Origin: Vibrio japonicus
GTDB taxonomy: Bacteria; Pseudomonadota; Gammaproteobacteria; Enterobacterales; Vibrionaceae
Direction: 5' to 3'
NCBI RefSeq assembly: GCF_024582835.1
Contig: NZ_CP102097.1
Coordinates: 1,178,001-1,242,000 of the forward strand
Length of the DNA: 64,000 bases
The notes beneath the pieces were generated by a model. That model had not been told where the DNA came from. It did no database searches and saw only the letters and a program-made list of their open reading frames with translations. The position numbers and the translations under genes are program-made. Below are positions 54,826 to 63,920 of this stretch, piece by piece; position 1 is the stretch's first letter, and each line of letters opens with the position of its first letter.

Positions 54826-55113
54826 ATGAAAGGTGGTTGTGTATATTTTTCCCAGAGAAACTGCATCGTATCGCTGTTGTTGGCGTGGGGTGTTGTGGTC
54901 ACAATGCCGTCAATTTCCTGTCTGCTGACTTGGCTAATGATGTTGATTTATGGGCATATTGCAGCGCTAGTGTTGAGCGTTAATAAAAGCATCCAGTCTA
55001 ATTTTAAATCTCAAGGGCACTATGATCTTTTGGTCAATGAAATTAAGGCGAAATTACCCATAGGTTGGAAGTTAAGTGATAGAACGATTACAGGACATAA
55101 GTTAAACCCGTAG
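54826..55113 (+). CDS. possible small membrane protein
   Basis: A 95-residue frame starting MKGGCVYFSQRNCIVS. Two adjacent hydrophobic stretches (~14-30 and ~33-55, LLTWLMMLIYGHIAALVL) are followed by a basic-acidic soluble tail (YDLLVNEIKAKLPIGWKL). Composition and tail look protein-like, but there is no good ribosome site and another long frame overlaps it in a different phase. I do not recognise the family. It sits in the gene-poor 54449-55846 stretch, so it may be a remnant. Confidence 0.35.
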   Translation: MKGGCVYFSQRNCIVSLLLAWGVVVTMPSISCLLTWLMMLIYGHIAALVLSVNKSIQSNFKSQGHYDLLVNEIKAKLPIGWKLSDRTITGHKLNP

Positions 55114-55195
55114 CATCCTTTGATCATATATCGCGAGCTGACGAGTTTCATTCCTTTTGCATTGAGATGCAACGCGCAAGTAGCGAAGAAGTAGT

Positions 55196-55372
55196 TTGAT
55201 AACAGAAGACCAACTAGAACAGCAATGCCTCGATTGGTTTAAAGAGCTAGATTACCAATATCAAAATGGCTATGACATCGCACCGGATTTAGTGTCTGCA
55301 TTGGTCACCAACTGCGCAAGTCTCCACTGTAGATTGGCAGAAACGAGAGAGTGTGAGGGCGAGATTGGGTAA
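55196..55372 (+). pseudogene. hsdR (type I restriction R subunit) N-terminal fragment
   Basis: A TTG-started frame whose first 34 residues, ITEDQLEQQCLDWFKEL then YQYQNGYDIAPD, match the start of type I restriction HsdR proteins. After IAPD, where the family continues toward ERxxYxxVLL, the text changes to unrelated sequence and stops at 55372. It is a junction fragment from a lost type I restriction locus; no hsdM or hsdS is present in the window. Confidence 0.6.
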
Positions 55373-55664
55373 CCTTGTGTCGTCTTCTCCGTTTGCAAAA
55401 TCAGATAGACTGGTATCACCGTTTAAATCTTCTTTAACAGAAAACGTGGCGTTGTTGATTGATAGAAATCGTTCCTCATTCAGCGCCAGACGGAGAAGGC
55501 TCAACCTTGTCCAGATACACTTCATTGTGGGCATATGTTCCATCAGGGAAGAATGTCAGTAACATCAACTCTTCATCATCTACAGTTGGGTTTTTATTAC
55601 CCCAAGTGCCATAGATACCTTCAGATGTTACTTTTACAAGAGTTAACGTCGATTGAACATCCAT
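55289..55664 (-). pseudogene. frameshifted fragment of a secreted/lipoprotein-type gene
   Basis: Minus-strand text GIYGTWGNKNPTVDDEELML then TFFPDGTYAHNEVYLDKVEPSPSGAE ends at a stop near 55476. A second frame from ~55500 continues as FLSINNATFSVKEDLNGDTS with LSDFANGEDD, the expected continuation in proteins with a GTW...LLTFxxDGTY...GxYxxN...DTNGxxGLS pattern. One frameshift joins them. No signal peptide precedes 55664, so the 5' end is also missing. The function of this pattern is unknown to me. Confidence 0.5.
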
Positions 55665-55846
55665 TTGTTTCCATCAATTAGGACATTTGGCTCTCGAACT
55701 AAACTCGGTATCAACGCCATCTCGCTGAATAATATGAGGTCGCAAACAATTTCGAACCGAATATCGCTCTATACTGTTCCTATTCATGATCGGTTGCCAG
55801 CTTCTTTTTATGGCAATGAACTCACTGACTTGCGAGACGAGAAACA

Positions 55847-56905
55847 ATGTCGAAAACGGAACAGTCATCAAGAACACTAAGTCTATATATTATAGTGATA
55901 GTGCTTGTCGTTTGGATGTATAGCCTTTGGTCAGATAGGGTAACGCCCATTACCAGTATCGCAAGGGTTCATTCATATTTGGTACGTATTGCCCCTGAGG
56001 TTTCTGGGAATGTGGTTGAGGTAAAAATCAAGAATAACCAAGTAGTTCGTTCTGGTGATGTGATGTTTAAAATTGATGCCAGAAACTACGATTTAGCGGT
56101 TCGTTCAGCTCAGGCTAATTTGGAACTCGCAGGGCAAACTATTGGTGCGAGCACGGCGGCCGTTGAAGTGGCTCAAGCTCAAGTGACAGAGGCACTTGCG
56201 GCACGAAATAATGCCAGAGAACAAGCCGCGAGGGTCTCCGAATTAGCCTCTAAGGGGGTTCTCAGCAAATCTGAATTAGATAATGCAGTCGAAGCACGCT
56301 CTCGTTCACAAGCTGCACTTAACGCTGCGGAAGCGTCTTTAGAGCAAGCAAAGCAAAACTTAGGGCCTAAAGGAAACAATAATCCTCAAATTTTGGCCGC
56401 GATGGTTAGCTTAGAAAAAGCGCAACTCGATTTACAAAGAACGTCAGTTATAGCGCCTTCTGATGGCATTGTTACCAATGTTCAACTCACTGTTGGCCAG
56501 CAAGCTAATATCGGTACACCGATGTTAACCTTTATCGATCCAAGAGAAATCTGGATATCGGCGTTAGTGAGAGAAAATTCTTTAGAATATATAAAGCCCG
56601 GTCAAAAAGTGAAAATCGTGCTGGACTCCATGCCAGGGCGTGTGTTGGATGGCAAGGTTTACAGCCTTGGATGGGGTACGGGTGATAGCAATAATGTTGA
56701 TCCCGCAACTGGCTTTATCAGAGCCGATACCACGTCCATTAATGCTCAACGCTACCCAGTTAACATTGTCTTTGACGACATTCCAGAAAATATTCGCTAT
56801 GGCTCTAAGGCAACGGTCGCTTTTTACACTGAACAAAGCGGATTGGGCGAATGGCTAGCAGGTTTATGGATGAAAGTAGTGAGTGTTTGGACTTATGTTT
56901 CGTAG
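55847..56905 (+). CDS. HlyD/EmrA-type membrane fusion protein
   Basis: A 352-residue periplasmic adaptor. One N-terminal membrane anchor (LSLYIIVIVLVVWMYSLW) is followed by a lipoyl half-motif (APEVSGNVVEVKIKNNQVVR), an alpha-hairpin coiled coil rich in Ala/Gln/Glu (~80-180), the second lipoyl half (VIAPSDGIVTNVQLTVGQ) and a beta-barrel. It resembles AaeA/YibH-type adaptors that partner small or FUSC-type membrane proteins. It overlaps the next gene by 11 bp, supporting a pump made with it. ATG 55847 follows ACGAGAAACA. Confidence 0.87.
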   Translation: MSKTEQSSRTLSLYIIVIVLVVWMYSLWSDRVTPITSIARVHSYLVRIAPEVSGNVVEVKIKNNQVVRSGDVMFKIDARNYDLAVRSAQANLELAGQTIGASTAAVEVAQAQVTEALAARNNAREQAARVSELASKGVLSKSELDNAVEARSRSQAALNAAEASLEQAKQNLGPKGNNNPQILAAMVSLEKAQLDLQRTSVIAPSDGIVTNVQLTVGQQANIGTPMLTFIDPREIWISALVRENSLEYIKPGQKVKIVLDSMPGRVLDGKVYSLGWGTGDSNNVDPATGFIRADTTSINAQRYPVNIVFDDIPENIRYGSKATVAFYTEQSGLGEWLAGLWMKVVSVWTYVS

Positions 56906-57908
56906 CTGCGTGAATCCAGTCGTAAAGATTGTCTTTATACCTATCCTGTTACTTTTTTATTTGCAGGACGTAGGGCACCCTTTACCAGTTTTAGCTCCTG
57001 TATTCGCGGTGATACTCTTGACGACGATACCGTCTAAGCCAGCTATGAGATTGGTGTTTCAACTGATTTTAGTGCTTTTATTCGTCAGTTTTGTGGTTGT
57101 ACTTTTTGCCCAAATGCTTTCTGGTACTCCAACGGGATATGCGATCTTCTGCTGGGGGATTATCGCTTGGAGCTATCATCGTAGTCACAAGAACCCACAA
57201 GACATCATTTCAACCTTGACGTTGATTGTGATAATCATTGCCACCGTTGTAAGTAAGCAGATGAATTATCCTATTGACGGAGTACCTCTGGTTATCTTCC
57301 AAGCGTTTATGCTTGCCCTTGTTACGACTTTAGCTGCGAATTTTATTTTGCCAGGTGATCAACAAGATATAAAAGCGGACGAAGGTACCGAAGGGGTAGA
57401 AAGTCATGTGAGTGTCGCGATTTTTAAGTCTACGGCTATGTGCTTTGTTTTGGCGGCATTGATTGCGATAAGCAGCTCACAGACAATGCTCATAGCGATA
57501 ACGATCAGTAGTATGCTCAAACTGCCTTTGCTATCTCATCATCAGGATTACGCCTACCAGAGATTGGTCACCACTGCGACAGGGATTCTTTTTACCTTGC
57601 CGACGATGTTTTTGTTTGGTTTTGGCGCACCTGATTGGGTCGTGATGGGAGTGTCCTTGTTTCTCGGCATTCAACTCGCTTGTTACGCCATCCGTCGTGA
57701 CGCATACGCTACTATCTATCAATTACTTTTTACCAATTTCACGATTATTACTTATCAAATAATAAAAAACGTGGGTATTGATTCATTTTCATCTGGATTT
57801 ATGCGCTTAGTGTCAATCAGTATCGCAATATTTATAGGCGCGCTGATATTAAAGTTGATTCATCCAACCCATCAGTACGTAGACTCAAATAACAAACTGG
57901 GTGAATGA
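56895..57908 (+). CDS. DUF2955/FUSC-like inner-membrane protein
   Basis: A 337-residue polytopic membrane protein with about ten hydrophobic segments in two groups (~10-110 and ~175-325) around a short soluble acidic loop (GDQQDIKADEGTEG). This is the layout of DUF2955/aromatic-acid exporter (FUSC-like, YibH partner) proteins without a large cytoplasmic domain. Together with the HlyD-type adaptor it probably forms an efflux unit; substrate unknown. ATG 56895 is chosen over an in-frame GTG at 56883. The following gene's longest frame overlaps the end of this one. Confidence 0.82.
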   Translation: MFRSCVNPVVKIVFIPILLLFYLQDVGHPLPVLAPVFAVILLTTIPSKPAMRLVFQLILVLLFVSFVVVLFAQMLSGTPTGYAIFCWGIIAWSYHRSHKNPQDIISTLTLIVIIIATVVSKQMNYPIDGVPLVIFQAFMLALVTTLAANFILPGDQQDIKADEGTEGVESHVSVAIFKSTAMCFVLAALIAISSSQTMLIAITISSMLKLPLLSHHQDYAYQRLVTTATGILFTLPTMFLFGFGAPDWVVMGVSLFLGIQLACYAIRRDAYATIYQLLFTNFTIITYQIIKNVGIDSFSSGFMRLVSISIAIFIGALILKLIHPTHQYVDSNNKLGE

Positions 57909-57979
57909 AGTTAAGCGTAGATGATTTGGATAACTACGATAGGGAAAACGGAGTGTCGCTTGGAAAAGGTAGTGGAAAA

Positions 57980-59749
57980 ATGAATGGAATTAAAACAATC
58001 GGGCTCACTCTATTTGCGACTTCATTGTTTGGTTGTACCTCGATTTCGAATGAAGTTAATGAAGGCGTTGTCGATGTATGGACACAAGAACATATGGAAC
58101 ACCGTCGTTGGCGAGAAGCGAGTGAGCTTAAACGTGATTACATCAAACTTGCCACCGAATCTTCACTACCGATTCAAGAGTCTTTAGTCAAAGTCGTAGG
58201 GGCAGATACAGAAAGTGCTATTCAAAGTATTGCAGACAAAATTTATCTCATCGAAAATGCGAAATATACCGTTGATCTGACTTACTATATTTTTTCTACC
58301 GATCTAGTGGGAGAGGCGGTTTTAGGGGCTTTATGTAATGCGGTAAAAAGAGGTGTAGACATTCGCATTATGGTCGACAGTGTAGGATCCTTTAGTTTTG
58401 TTCATGGTGAACTTAAAGGGCTAAAAGAGTGTGAAAAAGACGCGGGCTATGTACAGAACTCTGACGGAGAAACAACGAATAACAGAGCCAGAGTCCAAGC
58501 CGTCATTTTCAATGCTTTGACTAAGTTTGGGTCCGATGGTAATCGTCGCTCACACGATAAACTTTTGATTATTGATGGGGCTTATCCACGTGACGCATTT
58601 GTTATGACGGGTGGTCGTAATATTTCTGTCCATTACTACGGCATAGACGAGAGTGGTCATTTTGATCCGAATGCATTTAAAGATATTGAAATTATTATTC
58701 GCCCGATGCCAGACTCTTCGCCAAGTTCTTCACCAGCGCAACTTGCTGAATATTACTATTCTGTTTTATTTTCTAAACCCGGTAATAAGTTTGTAACTTC
58801 GTTTTTAGGCTATAGTTCCGTGATGGAACGTCATCAGGCGAAGCTATACGAACTGAAACAAAGTCCGATTTTTAAAGGTGCTTATCAGAAATCCGAAGAG
58901 AATATTCACCGACAGTATTCTTCAACCCAAACGCGTCTGGCTCACGAACTCGATAACTTAATTAATGAAGAGTTAGTATCTAACTACAGTACAAACAAGC
59001 TTAAGAATGCGAATTCTATTAGCGGAATATTAGCTCGCGTTGGTTATGAAAATTACGATTTGAAAACAGTACGGATAGTTTCACCTTACTTATTTCTTCA
59101 ATCAGAGCTTTTAAAAGATGAAGAACGGATAGATGAAAATGTAAATGTGACGCTTGAATGGTTAAACAAAGATCCAGATCGAACGATCGAAATCATCACG
59201 AACTCAGCCCTGACAAGTGACAATTTCTTCACTCAAGCCGTGATTGATATGCATACGGCGCCTCTATTGTTAATGAGTCATGAACAACGAGAACAATGGT
59301 TAGATAGTGATTTAAAGCAAAATGAAAAGAGTCATTCGTTTACTTCTACAGAGGCATGGAAAAAACTGGTGAATCACCCTCGTATTATCTTTTATCAATT
59401 GGGTAAGGTTGACGCCGTACAGTTTGGTGGAGACCAATATTACGGTAAGCTGCATGCTAAGTTTGTTACCGCCGATGACAAGGCATTTGTAGGAACCACC
59501 AACTTAGATTTCCGGTCATTAATCTATAACAACGAAATGGGTTTTTTCCTGATTAATGGTGAGGTCATTGACGAACTGAATAATGAATTTGATCGTCTGA
59601 AATCTCAATCGACTCGTTGGGGGAGTGAAGACTGGTTAACCATGAGAGATAAACTGCGAGAAAATGGAGGCTTAAAAGGGATGACAACGAATAATCAGCG
59701 GCTCATTTATAAAACGTTAAAAAATACAGGACTTATTTATCAATTTTAA
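57980..59749 (+). CDS. phospholipase D-like (cardiolipin synthase-type) lipoprotein
   Basis: A 589-residue precursor with lipobox TSLFGC shortly after MNGIKTIGLTLFA. Two HKD motifs are present: SHDKLLIIDG (with RNISVHYYG after it) and LHAKFVTADDKAFVG (with TNLDFRS after it), so it is a complete two-half PLD enzyme. The N-terminal DLTYYIFSTDLVGEAVLGAL fits the ClsC/YmdC-like branch. It may act on phospholipids at the outer membrane. ATG 57980 gives the signal peptide; the frame extends back to 57905. It is the last gene of the three-gene unit. Confidence 0.87.
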   Translation: MNGIKTIGLTLFATSLFGCTSISNEVNEGVVDVWTQEHMEHRRWREASELKRDYIKLATESSLPIQESLVKVVGADTESAIQSIADKIYLIENAKYTVDLTYYIFSTDLVGEAVLGALCNAVKRGVDIRIMVDSVGSFSFVHGELKGLKECEKDAGYVQNSDGETTNNRARVQAVIFNALTKFGSDGNRRSHDKLLIIDGAYPRDAFVMTGGRNISVHYYGIDESGHFDPNAFKDIEIIIRPMPDSSPSSSPAQLAEYYYSVLFSKPGNKFVTSFLGYSSVMERHQAKLYELKQSPIFKGAYQKSEENIHRQYSSTQTRLAHELDNLINEELVSNYSTNKLKNANSISGILARVGYENYDLKTVRIVSPYLFLQSELLKDEERIDENVNVTLEWLNKDPDRTIEIITNSALTSDNFFTQAVIDMHTAPLLLMSHEQREQWLDSDLKQNEKSHSFTSTEAWKKLVNHPRIIFYQLGKVDAVQFGGDQYYGKLHAKFVTADDKAFVGTTNLDFRSLIYNNEMGFFLINGEVIDELNNEFDRLKSQSTRWGSEDWLTMRDKLRENGGLKGMTTNNQRLIYKTLKNTGLIYQF

Positions 59750-59750
59750 G

Positions 59751-59798
59751 CGAGGAAGTGCACGGGTCTAATAGTTCAGAGTGTCTAGCACTTCCTCG
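59751..59798. terminator. inverted repeat between convergent genes
   Basis: A perfect 11-bp repeat CGAGGAAGTGC/GCACTTCCTCG separated by 26 bases, starting 1 bp after the PLD-like gene's stop. No U-tract follows. It is a plausible weak terminator or transcript-end structure. Confidence 0.4.
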
Positions 59799-59838
59799 GA
59801 CGTTAGCGACTGATACCAATACCTATAGGATGGTTGAC

Positions 59839-60735
59839 TCAGAAGTAGTCCGCACAGCGCACAATGATGCGTTGTGACAGTGACATAGCACTGTGACTCT
59901 TATGATAAGCAGCCTCATTGATAAACAGCGGATAAGCGGTATAGTCGCCTTCCCAACAAATCTTCTCGCCTTCAAAAGTCTCCATGATGACCTCGCCTGG
60001 TTGAACTGGATGAAAATCACGCTGTTCAAGCCTTTTTGATACCATGCCGAGTCGCTGCCCCTGCTCATCCGTTGGCAAAACCAGATCTTCAATGTACTGG
60101 AAAGCCTCAAATTCAGTTGGCAGTGAGGCGAGCTTATCTTCGTTGTACAGCACCACGTAGTCGAGAATGTGTCGCGTCATGTTCTCCATCAACTCTAGGG
60201 TTTCTTGCTGCAACACGGAGTTTGGCTGAGGGCCGACTTCGACGGTAACGCCTTGCTGAGCCACGGAGATCAGGAATCGTCTACGATCTTCTGGAATATT
60301 GTCCTGGAAGAAGATAACTGCTTCGGGCATGCGGTCCTTAACATAGGCTGCCATGCCGATATTGAACGCATCCTTGCGTAGCAACATCAGGCACGCGCCC
60401 ATATTGGAAGTGGTGTTGTGCAAATCAATCATCAACTCAATCGGAGAATTCCCTTTAGGGCCAAACTCGTGGTTGAGTTTTTTCGCCAATAACTGCTCGT
60501 AGCCTACTAGTTGGCTATCCTGTAAATCTTCAACGGCGAACTCACGGTTCAGATCGCTTTCCATGTAACGGACAGAGTGCTCACAGGCTCTTGGGTTAGC
60601 GATGGTTTGCGAGAGTTCGAGTTGAGGCCAGTGCTCAAGTTGGTTGTTTTTTTCCCATTTTTTCAGGAGATAGATGCCAGACAGCTCATTGCCGTGGGTG
60701 CCGCCTACGAGGGCAACGCGAGTGATGTTGTTCAT
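59839..60735 (-). CDS. aspartoacylase (AspA/AstE-type zinc deacylase)
   Basis: A 298-residue M14-like deacylase. Zinc ligands are in GGTHGNELSG (His and Glu) and DLHNTTSNMG (His), with NPRACEHSVRYMESDLNR in between, the typical aspartoacylase signature, and VEVGPQPNSVL with the catalytic Glu. Length and motifs match aspartoacylase, which releases acetate (or another acyl group) from N-acyl-aspartate, more than succinylglutamate desuccinylase. It lies 148 bp downstream of the YfcC-type transporter on the same strand, with a strong hairpin between. Confidence 0.88.
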   Translation of the reverse strand: MNNITRVALVGGTHGNELSGIYLLKKWEKNNQLEHWPQLELSQTIANPRACEHSVRYMESDLNREFAVEDLQDSQLVGYEQLLAKKLNHEFGPKGNSPIELMIDLHNTTSNMGACLMLLRKDAFNIGMAAYVKDRMPEAVIFFQDNIPEDRRRFLISVAQQGVTVEVGPQPNSVLQQETLELMENMTRHILDYVVLYNEDKLASLPTEFEAFQYIEDLVLPTDEQGQRLGMVSKRLEQRDFHPVQPGEVIMETFEGEKICWEGDYTAYPLFINEAAYHKSHSAMSLSQRIIVRCADYF

Positions 60736-60828
60736 AATGTTCTCCGTGACTGGCCGATTGGAACAAGGCCGAGTGGAAATAAGTAAAGCGGGTCTGATGA
60801 CAGCGACACAGACCTGGTTCGGAGCGTT

Positions 60829-60852
60829 GGTGTCCTCCCTTTAGAGGACACC
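60829..60852 (-). repeat. intercistronic hairpin
   Basis: A perfect 9-bp stem GGTGTCCTC/GAGGACACC with a 6-base loop, enclosed by a GTTCGG...CCGAAC outer pairing, between the transporter and aspartoacylase genes. No U-tract. It could stabilise mRNA or reduce read-through. Confidence 0.6.
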
Positions 60853-60883
60853 CCGTTTCCCCGAACATAAAGGGTTCAGAAAG

Positions 60884-62350
60884 TTAGGACCACTGCATCC
60901 ATTGCGCCAGAACGATAAAGCCCCAGCTAAGCACGTAGATAAGTGCAACCAGTGGAAAGATCACCTTCAGCCAGTCTGAATAGCTGACTCGAGCCAGAGC
61001 CAGCATCGCCAGCGTGCCTCCTGATGTAGGTATGATCATGTTGGTAAGACCATCGCCCACCTGAAACGCTAGGATCATGACCTGATAAGTAATGCCCACT
61101 AGATCGGCCAGTGGGATCAGCACTGGCATAGTGACCAAAGCTTGACCAGAACCACTAGGGATGAAGAGATTAATAATCCCTTGAATCACACTGATACCTA
61201 CTGCTATCAACGACTCAGGCATAAAGTCGAGTGCTTGGTTCAGGGTGTCGACGATGGTATAGATGATTTCGCCATTTTCCAGCACGACTTTGATTGATGC
61301 AGCCAGACCGATGACCAAAGCACCGCCAGTGACTTTTGATGCACCTTCAACCATATGGGCTACATAGTTATCAGGCTTGATACGGCAGATAGCAGCGATC
61401 ACAATCGACATGACGATAAAGACGGCGGTGATTTCTTTGATATACCAGCTTCTTCCCAGTGCACCTGTACCTGCTAGGTAAGAGCAAGCTGCAATTACCA
61501 AAATGCCGAAAAAGAAGACAAGGATAATACTCAGATCACGAGAGCTAAGATGATAGTCCTCGATCTTTTTCGAAAGTGATCCGGTACTCTCATCCTGCTT
61601 TTTCGCTTGCTGTTTAGGTGCCACAAAGGTGGTGATATACCAAGCTAGGCAACTCAGGGAGATAAAAGCCATGATAAAACGTAGTAGTCCACCTGAGAAA
61701 ATAGGCAAGCCTGCAATGCTTTGCGCAACGCCCACAGTATAAGGGTTTATCGGTGATAGGCTAAAACCGATACCTATGCCGCCAATGGCAATACAGGCAC
61801 CAACCAGATTGGTTAAGCCAAGCGCGCTAGATACCAGTAAGGCTACGGGTACTAAAGCGATGTTGTTTTCATAGCCTACTGAGATACCGAACAAACCATA
61901 AAGGTAGGTGGCCAGCCAGATCAGTAAGTTGCCTCGCTCCAGGCCTATACGTTTTACCGCAGTGCCAACTAGGTTTTCCAATGCATGAGTGCGATAGAGG
62001 ATATTGAACAGGCCACCGGCGATAAAGACGATAAAAAGGTATTGGCCGGACTGAATTAAGCCCTGTGGAATTGCCACAAAGAGATCGAACACGTGGTTAA
62101 TAGCACTGCCGATAGAAAATGCCGTATCACTATCTTCAAGGTAATGGAATGAATCCGCGACTACTCGCTGGCGGCCATCGACTAATTCGGTATCGTAGGC
62201 ACCCTTAGGGACGATCCAAGTTAGGAAGCCAGCTATGATCAGGATGTAAAAAATAAGAACCATGGGATCGGGGAATTTCTGGTGCCAGCGCTTTCCCTTT
62301 TCGGTAGGCGCATTACCCGTACCATGTTTTTTTTCAAGTTTTCCTTGCAT
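60884..62350 (-). CDS. YfcC-family transporter
   Basis: A 488-residue inner-membrane carrier with about 12 membrane segments. N-terminal KFPDPMVLIFYILIIAGFLT and WIVPKGAYDTE, central GISVGYENNIALVPVALL and FSLSPINPYTVGVAQSIAG, and late IPSGSGQALVTMPVLIPLAD and NMIIPTSGGTLAMLAL are the two re-entrant-loop-type signatures of the YfcC/AitC (DcuC-related) group. Members carry dicarboxylates, amino acids or peptides. With aspartoacylase downstream, an N-acylaspartate or similar compound is a reasonable substrate guess. Confidence 0.85.
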   Translation of the reverse strand: MQGKLEKKHGTGNAPTEKGKRWHQKFPDPMVLIFYILIIAGFLTWIVPKGAYDTELVDGRQRVVADSFHYLEDSDTAFSIGSAINHVFDLFVAIPQGLIQSGQYLFIVFIAGGLFNILYRTHALENLVGTAVKRIGLERGNLLIWLATYLYGLFGISVGYENNIALVPVALLVSSALGLTNLVGACIAIGGIGIGFSLSPINPYTVGVAQSIAGLPIFSGGLLRFIMAFISLSCLAWYITTFVAPKQQAKKQDESTGSLSKKIEDYHLSSRDLSIILVFFFGILVIAACSYLAGTGALGRSWYIKEITAVFIVMSIVIAAICRIKPDNYVAHMVEGASKVTGGALVIGLAASIKVVLENGEIIYTIVDTLNQALDFMPESLIAVGISVIQGIINLFIPSGSGQALVTMPVLIPLADLVGITYQVMILAFQVGDGLTNMIIPTSGGTLAMLALARVSYSDWLKVIFPLVALIYVLSWGFIVLAQWMQWS

Positions 62351-62477
62351 TATTACGCTCCATGTCGGTTGTTTAATTTTTAGTTAAAACTGTCAATAGA
62401 GACTATTTCATAACCAATGCATTTGCACAATGCCATTTTTTGTATAGTATTATTTGAAAATACTATATGAGGTAAAT

Positions 62478-63377
62478 ATGAAATACCGACAGTTACAGGC
62501 ATTTTTGGCTACAGTCCAGCAAGGCAGCTTTTCTCGTGCTGCTCTTGTACTTTCCTTATCACAGCCATCTATCAGCAGGCTAATCAATGACTTGCAAGAC
62601 GACGTTGGATTTGAGCTATTCAAAAAACAAAAAGGCAGGATGGTACCCACACCGGAAAGTTTAGCGTTTTATGAGGAGGTCAGTAACATTTTTAATGGTA
62701 TTCACCACCTAGAAAATTTTGCCGATAAGCTAAAAAAATCAACGCACGGTAGCCTGACCATTGGTGCGACTCCGGCTTTGGCGACGATTTTGACCCCCAT
62801 GCTGATCAAATCATTTATTGATGATCATCCACAGGTGCATGTTAGTTTATTGGTCGACAGCGTCGAGCAGTTGGTGCGAGGTCTCGAAATGCAAAAATAC
62901 GATCTGATCATGACCAACCAGACAGAATCTCACTCCGGTTTTATTGAGGAGCCATTGGCTGAGGTTTCCTGGGTCTGTGCCATTCCTGCCTCACATCCTT
63001 TGGCTGAAAAGGATGTGATTGTACCTGCCGATTTGCAGGGGGAATGCTTACTCAAGCTGGTGGATGAGAATGGAATGGAGTGGAGCAGCCACAAGAAACT
63101 ATTGAAGGAGCATCAAATTAAGGTCAACGAGCAGTTTTCCACCCAGCGATCCTTATCGGGTTACGGCATGGTGGCTGCTGGTTTGTGCATTGCTCTGCTC
63201 GAACCTTTCAATGCTCCCCTGTGGGAAGGCCGCAACCTAGTGGTTCGCCCTTTTTCCCCTGAGCTCAAATATCAATATTCCATGTACTATTCTACTGGCC
63301 AGGTCCGTAGTGAACTGTCCAGATCCTTTACCCTGAGCGCCAGAGAATCGATAAACAGGCTACCAGACTATTGCTGA
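62478..63377 (+). CDS. LysR-family regulator
   Basis: A 299-residue LysR protein. HTH QQGSFSRAALVLSLSQPSIS (~16-35) and an effector domain starting HGSLTIGATPALATIL. ATG 62478 has GAGG 7 bases before it; the frame opens earlier at 62454. It is divergent from the YfcC-type transporter gene (127 bp apart) and so probably controls the transporter-aspartoacylase operon in response to its substrate. Confidence 0.88.
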   Translation: MKYRQLQAFLATVQQGSFSRAALVLSLSQPSISRLINDLQDDVGFELFKKQKGRMVPTPESLAFYEEVSNIFNGIHHLENFADKLKKSTHGSLTIGATPALATILTPMLIKSFIDDHPQVHVSLLVDSVEQLVRGLEMQKYDLIMTNQTESHSGFIEEPLAEVSWVCAIPASHPLAEKDVIVPADLQGECLLKLVDENGMEWSSHKKLLKEHQIKVNEQFSTQRSLSGYGMVAAGLCIALLEPFNAPLWEGRNLVVRPFSPELKYQYSMYYSTGQVRSELSRSFTLSARESINRLPDYC

Positions 63378-63408
63378 GGAATTTCATCGTTCCATTGAAG
63401 TCTTTGAA

Positions 63409-63882
63409 TTATTGGGCTTCCAGCCATGCTTTAGAAATCTTGATTACCGCTTTGCGCACTGACATAGGTTGGTTGACTGAAATAAGTGGTCGATGAGGTT
63501 GCTCTGTGTTGAAAATAACATAATCGTTTTTCGTCAAATCTATATATTGCTCGTTGATAATGTCTTCACTGAATGCAATGTCGCGCTCTTCCAGATAGTT
63601 TTCATTAATACTTAGAAATGGGTGTACGCTGAAACCAAAGCGTTCTTCACCTTCTAACAAAATCTGTACATCAATGTATTTTTTGTGCATTTCTGCTTTT
63701 CGCGCTTCCAGAGCTTCAGTGTTGTCATCAACAACAAAGAAAAATACATCATCGCCATTTATTAAATATCGTCCGGTTTCAATCGATTGCTCTAGTTGGT
63801 GTTTTACCTGTTTTATGATGTTGCGTAGAGCAGGGGAGAGTACCTGATCCCCGTCTAGGTTTGATAAGTTGCCCTTGTACAT
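63409..63882 (-). CDS. YhcH/YjgK/YiaL family protein
   Basis: A 157-residue cupin-like protein. The family pattern is EMHKKYIDVQILLEGEERFGF, a metal-site type HxxxxDxQ segment, followed by NYVIFNTEQPHRP-like text (NDYVIFNTEQPHRPLIS) and RKAVIKISK. Family members (YhcH, YiaL, EbgC) take part in sugar or sialic-acid use, probably as anomerases or lyase helpers. No sugar genes are visible in the window, so its partners are probably beyond the right edge. Convergent with the LysR gene, 31 bp apart. Confidence 0.88.
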   Translation of the reverse strand: MYKGNLSNLDGDQVLSPALRNIIKQVKHQLEQSIETGRYLINGDDVFFFVVDDNTEALEARKAEMHKKYIDVQILLEGEERFGFSVHPFLSINENYLEERDIAFSEDIINEQYIDLTKNDYVIFNTEQPHRPLISVNQPMSVRKAVIKISKAWLEAQ

Positions 63883-63920
63883 ATATGCCTCGTGAAAGTT
63901 GCGCTCAATTGAAAATAAGT

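Noticed and set aside
54630..54983. 117-codon frame in the gene-poor gap
   Set aside because: Overlaps the more protein-like small membrane frame in another phase. Mixed composition, no ribosome site and no recognisable motif.
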